A stretch of 13,488 nt of DNA from CAYLNK01 sp964384675 (GTDB lineage Bacteria; Acidobacteriota; Thermoanaerobaculia; UBA5066): positions 1 through 13,488 of the forward strand of contig CAYLNK010000173.1 of NCBI GenBank assembly GCA_964384675.1, written 5' to 3'. Below the pieces are notes generated by a model. The model was not told where the DNA came from. It made no database searches and saw only the letters and a list, made by a program, of their open reading frames with translations. This document shows, in pieces, positions 1-7,094 of the stretch (positions are counted from its first letter, which is position 1; each line of letters starts with the position of its first letter). A program made the position numbers and the translations under genes.

Positions 1-1836
1 CCGCCCGCGACCGTGGCCGTCGCCGTCGACCCGGCCGCCGACCGGCACGCGGTCAGCCCTCTGATCTACGGCGTCAACTTCGGCAGCGCCGCGCAGCTGA
101 ACCGGCTGAAGTTCCCGGTGCGCCGCTGGGGCGGCAACTCGACGACGCGCTACTCGTGGCAGCACGACATCGCCAACCGGGCGAGCGACTGGTTCTTCTA
201 CAACATCGAGGAGGCCAACTCGACTCCGGGCCAGCTGCCGAACGGCTCGGCCGTCGACCGCTTCGTGGACGAGGCGCGCGCCGCCTCGTCCGAGCCGATC
301 GTCACCGTCCCGACCATCGGCTGGACCCCGATCGACCGCACGCGCCGCTGGGGCTTCTCGGTGGCGAAGTACGGCGCCCAGCAGCAGACCGAGTGCACGG
401 CCACCGGCGGCGCGTCGTGGTGCAACCCGGACGCCGGCAACGGGCTGAAGCCGAACGGCCAGCCGATCACCGGCAACGACCCGCGCGACACCTCGCGCGC
501 CATCGGGCCCGACTTCGTCACCGCCTGGATGCAGCACCTCGCGCAGCGGACCGGACGGGCCAGCCAGGGCGGCGTGCGCCTCTTCGCGCTCGACAACGAG
601 ACCGAGCTCTGGAACAGCACCCACCGCGACGTCCACCCGCAGCCCACCACCTACGACGAGCTGTGGCAACGAACGAAGGACTACGCCGGCGCGATCAAGG
701 CGCAGGACCCGTTCGCCGAGGTGCTCGGACCGGTCGTCTGGGGCTGGTGCGCCTACTTCGGCTCCGCGGCCGACAGCTGCATGGACGGTCCGGACCGGCA
801 GGCGCACGGCGGCCTCCCGATCCTCCAGTGGTACCTCCGCCAGGCGAAGCTGCACCAGCAGCAGACGGGCGTGAAGCTCGTCGACTGGCTCGACGTCCAC
901 TACTACCCGCAGGCGAACGGCGTGACCCTCTCGAACGACGAGTCGGCCGGCACGTCGGCGCTCCGGCTGCGCACGCTCCGCAGCCTGTACGACCCGACCT
1001 ACACGGACGAGTCGTGGATCGGCCAGCCCGTGAGGCTGATCCCGCGGATGAAGGAGTGGATCGCCGCGGAGCTGCCGGGCACGAAGCTCGCCATCACCGA
1101 GTACAGCTTCGGGAACGACGACGGCCCGTCGAGCGCGCTCGCGCACGCCGAGGCGCTCGCGATCTTCGGACGCGAGGGCGTCGACCTCGCCACGCGCTGG
1201 GTGGCTCCCGCCGACGGCAGCCGCGTGGAGGACGCCTTCGCGCTCTTCCTGAAATACGACGGGCAGAGCGGCAAGGTCGGCAGCGAGAGCGTCCGCGCGA
1301 CGAGCGGCGACCCTCTCGTCGGCGCCTACGGCCTGCGCGACGCGACGAAGCTGTACGTCCTCCTCTTCAACCGGGACACGACGCCGCGGAGCGCGAACGT
1401 CACCGTGGCGGGCGGGGCGTCGACGGCGGCGCTCTACCGGTTCGACCCGGCCACCCGCCTCGCCGCCGCGGGGAGCGTCACGCCGTCGAGCGGGGTCCTC
1501 GGGCTGACGCTGCCGGCCCGCTCCGCCACGCTCGCGGTGATGGCGCTCGGCACGCCGCCGCCTCCTCCCCCGCCGCCGTGCACCGATCCGAGCGCGACGA
1601 TCACCGCGCCGGGGTCGGTGGCGAAGCGATCGAGGAGCAACCCGGCCTCGGTGCCGGACGCCGGGGCGGGCGCCACCTACACGTGGAGCATCACGAACGG
1701 CCGGATCGAGAGCGGCGCCGGGTCCCGGTCGATCCGCTTCAAGGTCCAGGACCTCACACCGGTCACGCTGGGTGTCACGGTGACGCGGCCGGGGGGCTGC
1801 CGCGCCACGGGGACCGCGATCGTCGCGGTCCGGTGA
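1..1836 (+). CDS. Secreted glycoside hydrolase family 44 glucanase with C-terminal Ig/PKD-like domain (5'-partial)
   Basis: Family GH44 enzymes are endo-acting beta-glucanases/xyloglucanases. The frame is open from the window edge, so the true start and signal peptide lie upstream; the first in-frame start-like codon is GTG at 13, and residues are numbered from it. The family signature YGVNFG (19-24) is followed by RRWGGNSTTRYSWQ (37-50). The expected acid/base Glu is E196 (codon 598-600) in LDNETELW, and the expected nucleophile is E363 (codon 1099-1101) in ITEYSFG. Family members as I recall them read NEP where this one reads NET. After the barrel comes a beta-sandwich (about 435-512), then a run of eight prolines (515-522), then a domain bounded by C523 and C596 containing TYTWSITNG, which looks PKD/Ig-like. 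The product is probably exported and acts on plant polysaccharide. The GH44 assignment is firm; substrate preference is not visible. The gene is convergent with mscL. Confidence 0.93.
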   Translation, partial: PPATVAVAVDPAADRHAVSPLIYGVNFGSAAQLNRLKFPVRRWGGNSTTRYSWQHDIANRASDWFFYNIEEANSTPGQLPNGSAVDRFVDEARAASSEPIVTVPTIGWTPIDRTRRWGFSVAKYGAQQQTECTATGGASWCNPDAGNGLKPNGQPITGNDPRDTSRAIGPDFVTAWMQHLAQRTGRASQGGVRLFALDNETELWNSTHRDVHPQPTTYDELWQRTKDYAGAIKAQDPFAEVLGPVVWGWCAYFGSAADSCMDGPDRQAHGGLPILQWYLRQAKLHQQQTGVKLVDWLDVHYYPQANGVTLSNDESAGTSALRLRTLRSLYDPTYTDESWIGQPVRLIPRMKEWIAAELPGTKLAITEYSFGNDDGPSSALAHAEALAIFGREGVDLATRWVAPADGSRVEDAFALFLKYDGQSGKVGSESVRATSGDPLVGAYGLRDATKLYVLLFNRDTTPRSANVTVAGGASTAALYRFDPATRLAAAGSVTPSSGVLGLTLPARSATLAVMALGTPPPPPPPPCTDPSATITAPGSVAKRSRSNPASVPDAGAGATYTWSITNGRIESGAGSRSIRFKVQDLTPVTLGVTVTRPGGCRATGTAIVAVR

Positions 1837-1841
1837 CGGTG

Positions 1842-1875
1842 GGCGGGGGCCGGACCGCCCGGTCCGGTCCCCGCC
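1842..1875. terminator. GC-rich hairpin between convergent genes, possible bidirectional terminator
   Basis: Bases 1842-1856 pair with 1861-1875 around a four-base loop. This gives a 15-bp stem with a single G-U wobble (1849 with 1868). It fills the 51-base gap between the GH44 stop and the mscL stop, the expected place for a shared terminator. Neither side has a convincing T tract, so a purely intrinsic mechanism is uncertain. Confidence 0.6.
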
Positions 1876-1887
1876 GCTCTTCGCTGT

Positions 1888-2283
1888 CTACTTCGCCTTC
1901 AGCAGGTCCCGGATCTCGGTCAGCAGGACCTCCTGGGTGGAGGGTGGGGCCGGCGGCGCCGGCGCCGCGGCCTCCTTCTTCTTCATCGCGTTGAACGCCT
2001 TCACGACGAGGAAGATGCAGAACGCCACGATGATGAAGTCGAAGCAGGTCTGGAGGAAGCTGCCGTAGTTGATCGTGACCGGCTTGTCGGCGGAACCGCC
2101 GATCGCGAGCTTCAGACCCGTGAAGTCGACGCCGCCGATCAGGAGACCGAGCGGAGGCGTCAGGATGTCGCCCACCGCGGACCCGGTGATCTTTCCGAAG
2201 GCGCCGCCGATGATGACGCCGACCGCGAGGTCGAGCACGTTGCCACGGCTGATGAAGTCCCTGAACTCCTGCGTGAAACCCAT
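1888..2283 (-). CDS. mscL: Large-conductance mechanosensitive channel MscL
   Basis: MscL is an inner-membrane channel that opens under membrane tension to release solutes during hypo-osmotic shock. The 131-residue product matches the usual family length of about 130-150. It has the N-terminal amphipathic segment (MGFTQEFRDFISRGNV), the pore helix TM1 (about 15-45, with LAVGVIIGGAFGKI), TM2 (about 73-98, FDFIIVAFCIFLVVKAFN), a KKKE cluster, a Pro/Ala linker and a C-terminal cytoplasmic helix (LLTEIRDLL). The ATG start at 2283 is supported by a GGAGG site about five bases upstream and by the family-typical N terminus. It begins 18 bases after the stop of the DUF481 gene, so the two are probably one transcript. 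The reading is complete and nothing is missing. Confidence 0.97.
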   Translation of the reverse strand: MGFTQEFRDFISRGNVLDLAVGVIIGGAFGKITGSAVGDILTPPLGLLIGGVDFTGLKLAIGGSADKPVTINYGSFLQTCFDFIIVAFCIFLVVKAFNAMKKKEAAAPAPPAPPSTQEVLLTEIRDLLKAK

Positions 2284-2300
2284 CGGTTCCTCCTTCTTCC

Positions 2301-3137
2301 TCAGAACTTGGCCACGATCGCGGCGGTCGTCACGGTGTCGGTGTTCGAGATCGTCTTCTTCGCGGGGTCCTTGTCGCAGTCGCCGTTGGCGGCGAAGAGC
2401 GTGCAGTTGCGGTACGCGAGCGCCCATCCGATCTTCAGCGAGAAGACCGACGTGAGGCTCGCGCTGACCGCAGCCTTGTCGGTGAATCGCCAGTCGTCGG
2501 TGGCCTTGAGGTCGAGCGTGAAGTTGGCGTCGTTGGTGAACTCGGCGTTCTTCGAGATCACGTACTTGTAGACGGCCCCGGCCCGCGCGGTCGCGAAGGA
2601 GCGGCTGTCCGGATCGATCGCGAGGCAATCCCCCGGGAAGAGCGCGCTCACCCCGCAGAGGTCCTCCTTGATGAATCCGAAGGCCCCCTCGAGCCCGAGG
2701 AAGTGCGCGGGCCCGGCGAGCGCCTTGAAGGAGAGCCCGGCGTCGACGGCGATCCGCCCGTCGATCCCCGCGAACCGGTTCTGTCCGTAGGCCGCTTGCA
2801 CGAACGCCTCCAGCGGGGCGGAGATCTTCCGGCCCGCCCGCAGCGAGACGTCGAACGCCTTCGCGGTGAGCTGGGACTCCTTCCGGTTCGGGTCGGCGGC
2901 GGTCGGGGCCGAGACGTCGGCCTCGGCGCGCACGAACGCGGCCTTCAGCTTGAAGTCCCACGGATCGGTCTTGTAGCCGAGGTCGAGACCGAGCCCGAAG
3001 GTCTGGGTCCGGGTGTTGCCGGACGTCGAGAGGAACGACAGCTCCGCCTTTCCGGAGAACGGGGGCGGGGGCGGGGCCGGATCGCCCGCCAGGGCGGTTC
3101 CGGAGACGAGGACCAGGGCACCGGCGAGTCGCTTCAT
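2301..3137 (-). CDS. DUF481 family (YdiY-like) putative outer-membrane beta-barrel protein
   Basis: The 278-residue product starts with a signal peptide (MKRLAGALVLVSGTALAGDP) and a short proline run. It continues as alternating beta strands: GKAELSFLSTSGNTRTQTFG, where 'S..SGNT' is the DUF481 hallmark, then LGLDLGYKTDPWDFKLKA, AAYGQNRF and SASLTSVFSLKIGWALAYRN. It ends in phenylalanine (AAIVAKF), as outer-membrane barrels often do. E. coli YdiY, in the same family, is described as salt-induced; a channel or binding function is not established. Two close cysteine pairs (C161/C171 and C245/C254) sit in predicted loops and could form disulfides. The ATG at 3137 has a strong AGGAGGT-type site just upstream. 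mscL follows after 17 bases, suggesting an osmotic or envelope-stress role. Family assignment is good; function is inferred. Confidence 0.85.
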   Translation of the reverse strand: MKRLAGALVLVSGTALAGDPAPPPPPFSGKAELSFLSTSGNTRTQTFGLGLDLGYKTDPWDFKLKAAFVRAEADVSAPTAADPNRKESQLTAKAFDVSLRAGRKISAPLEAFVQAAYGQNRFAGIDGRIAVDAGLSFKALAGPAHFLGLEGAFGFIKEDLCGVSALFPGDCLAIDPDSRSFATARAGAVYKYVISKNAEFTNDANFTLDLKATDDWRFTDKAAVSASLTSVFSLKIGWALAYRNCTLFAANGDCDKDPAKKTISNTDTVTTAAIVAKF

Positions 3138-3151
3138 GGCACCTCCTCGAA

Positions 3152-3173
3152 GGGACGGGGCGAGGCCCGTCCC
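3152..3173. terminator. Hairpin between the LysM/FecR-like gene and the DUF481 gene
   Basis: Bases 3152-3159 pair perfectly with 3166-3173 (8-bp stem, all but one pair G-C, six-base loop). It lies downstream of the LysM/FecR-like stop codon and upstream of the DUF481 ribosome-binding site. It could end or attenuate transcription from the upstream genes, or protect the 5' end of the DUF481-mscL message. There is no T tract. Confidence 0.4.
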
Positions 3174-3199
3174 GCTGTGGTCGTCATGGCGAGCCCACC

Positions 3200-5209
3200 T
3201 TACCGCGCTTCCACGGTGGGGGTCACGGGATCCGCCGCCGTCTCCACCGCCATCCGTAGCGGCGGGCTCGCGTGGCCGGCTCCGTCGCGGGCCACGACCT
3301 CGAGCCGGTGGATCCCGGCGCCCGGCGGCGGCCGGAGCGCTCCGCCCTGGAACGACGACGGCGGGCCCTCGTCCCAGCGCACGGTGATCTCGGAAACGCC
3401 GCTGGCGTCGTCGCGCGCCTCGAGGTGCAGCGAGGCGCCCGGGCCGAGCGCCACGTGCCGGGGCGAGAGGACCAGTCCCGCGCCGTCGAGGACGAGCGCC
3501 ACCGCCGGCGGCTCCTCGTCGTCCGAGTCGGACTCGATCACGAGGCCGCGGGCCTCGCTCGGGTAACCGTCGAGCCCCGAGGCGGCGACGGCCGTGACCC
3601 GCCACCGATACGCCCCCTTCGAAAGACGGAGGGCAAGTCCCGCCCCGGCGACACCGACGCGCCGCTCGAAGAGCTGCGTGCAGGCCGCGTCGCGGCACAC
3701 CTCGAGCGTGTACGAGGCCGCGCCGGCCACCGGCTTCCAGGCGAATCGCGGGCTCGCGAGGGCCCAGGCGGCGTCCGCGCCCGGCTCCAGCAGGGCCGGC
3801 GCGTCGAGCAGCCGCTCCGGCGGCCGAGGAGGCCCCTCCTTCGGCACGCTCGTCCCCATCCCCTTCGCCACCGTGACGGCCGCACCCGCCTTCTCCACCA
3901 CGCTCTTCCCGCCGTACACCATCAGCTGGCCGTCACCGCCCTTCGGCTGGCGGGTCCGTGTCTGGAACCGGCCGTCCGGACCGGCCTCGGGCCGGGAGGT
4001 GGCGCCCCCGAAGACGATCTCGATGTCGCTCGACCGCGCCCGCGGCGCTCGCGCCTCGAGGTCTGCCTGCCCTTCGAGCACCTCGATCGCGTCGCGCTTC
4101 TTCCCCATCACGGTCCGTTCGCTCCTCTGCAGGAAGACGAGCGACTCCTCCGAGAGGACGAGGTGCGATCCGTCGTCGAACGCGAGCTCGGCCGACGAAC
4201 GCGGAAAGGTACGCAGCCCATCCTTCTCGCGGAGGAGGTCCCCCGCGGAGGCCGGCGTCCATTCCTGAGGGTACGGCTTCTTCTCGACCCGACGCTCGAC
4301 CTGCCGGACCTCCGCCGAGCGCGCGGGGAGCTGGCGCTCGAGGATGATCCGCAGACGCTGGCCGATCCGCAGGCGATGGGGGTCGACGAGCTGCGGGTTG
4401 AGCCGCCAGTTCTCCGGCCAGAGCGCCTTGGCGCCGAGGAAGCGCTCGGTGATGTCCTCCAGCGTGTCGCCGTCCTTCACCACGTACCAGCCGACCCGGT
4501 CGCTCACCGTGGGGGCCGCGGGCGGCGTCTCCGGCTCGGGCTGGCCGGGATCCCCCCCGAAAGGGTCGCGAGGACCGCGCGCGGGACTCGCCGCGGGCGG
4601 ATCGGCGGGCACCGGCTCGGGCTCCTCCACGATCAGCTCCATCCGCTCCTCGGCCACGTTCCCCACCCGGTCACGGGCGGTCGCGACCACCCGGCAGGAG
4701 CCGGTCGCCCGCAGCGTCAGCCGCGCGGAGCCCTCCGCGCGCACCACGGCGTGCAGACCGTCGTCCAGCCCGGTCTGGGCGACGCCCGCGAGCGCGTCGG
4801 TGGCGGTGAGCGTGACGACCGATCCCGGCCTCGCCACCAGACGCCCATCACCCCGCGCGACCGGCGGCGGCACCGTCGTGAGGGTCAGGACCGGCGGCTC
4901 GCGGTCGACCCGGAGCCGGGTCCAGCGGACCTCCGACCGCTGCCCCAGGGAGTCGCGGGAGACCGTCGTGAGCCAGTGGTCGCCCCGTGCCGGCGCGCGG
5001 AGCGCGGGCGGGGCCGGGACGAGCAGACCGCCGTCGAGCGCGACCTCCACGCTCGCCCCCTCGGGTGCCGTGAGGACCACGGCAGCCCGCGGCGCCACGA
5101 CCAGGACCTCAGGGGCCGGACCGGGACGCTGGCCCGCGGCGCCCTCCGGGAGGCCCCAGAGTGGCGACGAGACCAGAAGGAGGAGCGTCATCGCGCGCGC
5201 CCGCGTCAT
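3200..5209 (-). CDS. Exported LysM / FecR-like / Ig-Fn3 multidomain envelope protein
   Basis: The 669-residue protein starts with a short signal peptide (TLLLLVSSPLWGL, residues 8-20; a second in-frame ATG is codon 7). Two regions of Ig-like character follow (about 35-105 and 105-195, the latter with VTLTATDALAGV and ATARDRVGNVA). After a Pro-rich linker comes a LysM domain (about 241-290: WYVVKDGDTLEDITERF, NPQLVDPHRLRIGQRLRI), normally a peptidoglycan-binding module. Then comes a FecR-like region (about 327-450: LAFDDGSHLVLSEES, EVLEGQADLEA). A Fn3-like domain (483-560, ending YRWRVTAVAASG) and a final Ig-like domain (565-655) close the protein. There is no FecI sigma gene nearby, so classical iron signalling is unlikely. 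The start overlaps the kinase gene by 101 bases. The gene has no good Shine-Dalgarno site, suggesting coupling to the kinase. I infer a periplasmic scaffold or envelope sensor; the exact role is unknown. Confidence 0.8.
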   Translation of the reverse strand: MTRARAMTLLLLVSSPLWGLPEGAAGQRPGPAPEVLVVAPRAAVVLTAPEGASVEVALDGGLLVPAPPALRAPARGDHWLTTVSRDSLGQRSEVRWTRLRVDREPPVLTLTTVPPPVARGDGRLVARPGSVVTLTATDALAGVAQTGLDDGLHAVVRAEGSARLTLRATGSCRVVATARDRVGNVAEERMELIVEEPEPVPADPPAASPARGPRDPFGGDPGQPEPETPPAAPTVSDRVGWYVVKDGDTLEDITERFLGAKALWPENWRLNPQLVDPHRLRIGQRLRIILERQLPARSAEVRQVERRVEKKPYPQEWTPASAGDLLREKDGLRTFPRSSAELAFDDGSHLVLSEESLVFLQRSERTVMGKKRDAIEVLEGQADLEARAPRARSSDIEIVFGGATSRPEAGPDGRFQTRTRQPKGGDGQLMVYGGKSVVEKAGAAVTVAKGMGTSVPKEGPPRPPERLLDAPALLEPGADAAWALASPRFAWKPVAGAASYTLEVCRDAACTQLFERRVGVAGAGLALRLSKGAYRWRVTAVAASGLDGYPSEARGLVIESDSDDEEPPAVALVLDGAGLVLSPRHVALGPGASLHLEARDDASGVSEITVRWDEGPPSSFQGGALRPPPGAGIHRLEVVARDGAGHASPPLRMAVETAADPVTPTVEAR

Positions 5210-7094
5210 CGACTGCCGCCGGGGAGAGGCCCGTCCACTTCCACCCCCGCGACAATGCTAGCCGATCGAGCTCCTCGGCGACTTCCGCGGCGGACTTCGG
5301 ACGGCGACCCGGCTCCCGCTCCAGGAGGCGGCTCACCGCCGCGGTCACCGCCCCCGTCAGCTCCGGGCGGAGACGGTCGGGCGGGACGAAGGAGCCGGAG
5401 AGCGTCGCCGCGATGACGTCCTTCGAGACGCGGCCCCGGAACGGCCGCACGCCGAGCAGGCACTCGTAGAGGAGGACGCCGAGCGCGAACAGGTCCCCGC
5501 TCTCCCGGTACTCGCCACCCGAGAGCGCCTCGGGCGGGAGATAGCCGACCGTCCCGAAGATGACGTCCGGCCGCGCCGCGAGCGCGGTGACGATTCGCGC
5601 CACACCGAAGTCCGTCACCTTGATCGAGCCGTCGCGACCGAGGAGCACGTTGCCCGGCTTGACGTCGTGGTGGACGACCTTCTGCTCGTGCGCGGCCGCC
5701 AACGCGTGGGCCACCGCCGCGGCGAGCGGGATCGCGCGGGCCGCGGGGAGGACGCGACACGCCTTCAGGTGCCGGTCCAGGCTCGGCCCGTCCACGAACT
5801 CCATCGAGATGAACGCCGCCTCGTCCATCTCCTCGACGTCGTAGACCGCCACGATGTTCGGGTGGCTGCAGCGCGCGGTCAGCACGGCCTCGTGGAGGAG
5901 GCCGCTCACTTTCTCGCGGGTCGCGGTCCCCTTCGTCCCTTCGCCGAGGCGCAGCGTCTTGAGCGCGATGGCCCTCTGGAGGCGCGGGTCCCAGCCCCGG
6001 AAGACGGAGCCCATCCCGCCGCGCCCCAGGAGCTCGAGCACCTGGTAGCGGCCCAGGAAGACCTCGCCCAGCGCCTTCTGGTCCTCCACGTTCCGCTCCA
6101 GCGCCTTGAACGCCTCCTGCAGCTGCTCCACCTCGTTGCGCGAGCGCGTCGTGCCGCCCGAGAGCCGGCTCTGCGCGGCGGCGAGCTCGCGGATCGGCCG
6201 GACCGTGGTGCGATACGCCACGAGGACGAGCACCGCCGTCAGCCCGAGGGCGCCGCCGACCGCCAGCGCGGCGCTCCGTCTCATCCGGAGCGCGACGGCG
6301 TTGGCCACGTCGGACGGCTGGCGCGAGATCACCGTCCACGGCGTCCCCGCCACGGGCGCGAACGCGCCGAGCGTCGCGACGCCTTCCTGGCGGTACTCCC
6401 CCGCGCCGAGGACGCGTCCGGTCGCCGCGGCCTCGCGCAGCTTCTCGGGGAAGGAGGTCGCGCGAGCCGACGGGCTCGAAGCGAGGAGCAGCTGGCCGTC
6501 CCGCGTCAGGAGCCCGAGGACCGCCTCTTCACCCACCTGGTTCTCGCTCGAGCGGAGGGCCGGCGCGAGCGCCTGACCGTCCGCCACGAGACGCAGGGTC
6601 GCGCGGCTGCCCGGGATCTCCCGCTCCAGCCGGATCCAGAGCCCGCTCTCGGTCGGCAGCGCGGCCAGGGGAAGGCCGTGTCGATCCGCGAGCACCCGCT
6701 CCACGGCGGCGGCGGCGGCCTTCCGCTGCACGCGGACGACCTCGCCCCCGTCGGCCGCGACGACGGCGAAGGCCGCGGCGGAGGGCTCGGCCTCGAGGAG
6801 GCCGGCGAGCAGCCCTCGAGCCTCGCGCGAGCGAGCGCCGTCCGCCAGGTCCGGGCTCGACGCGGCGGTCTCGAGGAGGCGCTGCCAGGAGCCCATCAGC
6901 GCCTCCAGCCGCGCGGCGACGCTGCCCGCCGCGACGGAGTGGGTGCGCAGCACCTGGCTCTTCATCGCCTCCTGGTTGAGCCCGACCAGCTGGATCGAGG
7001 CGAGGGCGAGCGGAACGACCGAGACGAGCGCGAGCGCGGCGACGAGCCGGCCGAGGAGGCCGACGGGGAGTCGCCGGGTGGAGGGGGTCGTCAG
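5109..7094 (-). CDS. Transmembrane Ser/Thr protein kinase with N-terminal Cache-type sensor and HAMP
   Basis: Residues are numbered from a proposed CTG start at 7094. TM1 (13-38) and TM2 (273-295) flank about 235 residues that look like a periplasmic dCache sensor (ending FAPVAGTPWTVISRQP). A HAMP-like segment (296-340) leads directly into a Hanks-type kinase domain (349-613): G-loop GRGGMGSV 357-364, Lys379, alpha-C Glu402, catalytic loop HHDVKPGN 475-482 with Asp477, DFG 495-497, PPE 520-522. The usual HRD arginine is histidine, so it is a non-RD kinase. The open frame extends to a GTG at 7190, but 17 of those 32 extra codons end in A or T, against 1 of the next 20, so the extension looks like a shadow of the hydrolase gene. 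CTG overlaps the hydrolase stop (CTGA) with GGAG eight bases upstream. The tail overlaps the next gene. It probably phosphorylates cytosolic targets in response to a periplasmic ligand. Confidence 0.9.
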   Translation of the reverse strand: MTTPSTRRLPVGLLGRLVAALALVSVVPLALASIQLVGLNQEAMKSQVLRTHSVAAGSVAARLEALMGSWQRLLETAASSPDLADGARSREARGLLAGLLEAEPSAAAFAVVAADGGEVVRVQRKAAAAAVERVLADRHGLPLAALPTESGLWIRLEREIPGSRATLRLVADGQALAPALRSSENQVGEEAVLGLLTRDGQLLLASSPSARATSFPEKLREAAATGRVLGAGEYRQEGVATLGAFAPVAGTPWTVISRQPSDVANAVALRMRRSAALAVGGALGLTAVLVLVAYRTTVRPIRELAAAQSRLSGGTTRSRNEVEQLQEAFKALERNVEDQKALGEVFLGRYQVLELLGRGGMGSVFRGWDPRLQRAIALKTLRLGEGTKGTATREKVSGLLHEAVLTARCSHPNIVAVYDVEEMDEAAFISMEFVDGPSLDRHLKACRVLPAARAIPLAAAVAHALAAAHEQKVVHHDVKPGNVLLGRDGSIKVTDFGVARIVTALAARPDVIFGTVGYLPPEALSGGEYRESGDLFALGVLLYECLLGVRPFRGRVSKDVIAATLSGSFVPPDRLRPELTGAVTAAVSRLLEREPGRRPKSAAEVAEELDRLALSRGWKWTGLSPAAVDDAGARDDAPPSGLVATLGPPGGRRGPASRSGP

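Noticed and set aside
1550..1580. CCG/CCT-rich run in the GH44 gene as a microsatellite or regulatory repeat
   Set aside because: It encodes eight prolines in frame between two domains, a normal interdomain linker.
156..1994. 612-codon plus-strand frame overlapping the GH44 gene
   Set aside because: Arg/Pro-rich out-of-frame reading that crosses into mscL antisense; the GH44 frame has both catalytic motifs.
3200..5209. FecR-like protein as part of a FecIR iron-signalling system
   Set aside because: No ECF sigma factor or TonB receptor is nearby, and the domain is flanked by LysM and Ig/Fn3 domains rather than a transmembrane anti-sigma region.
3272..5416. 714-codon plus-strand open frame opposite the LysM/FecR-like gene
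   Set aside because: Low-complexity Arg/Pro/Ala composition and no motif, while the minus strand has LysM and FecR-like signatures.
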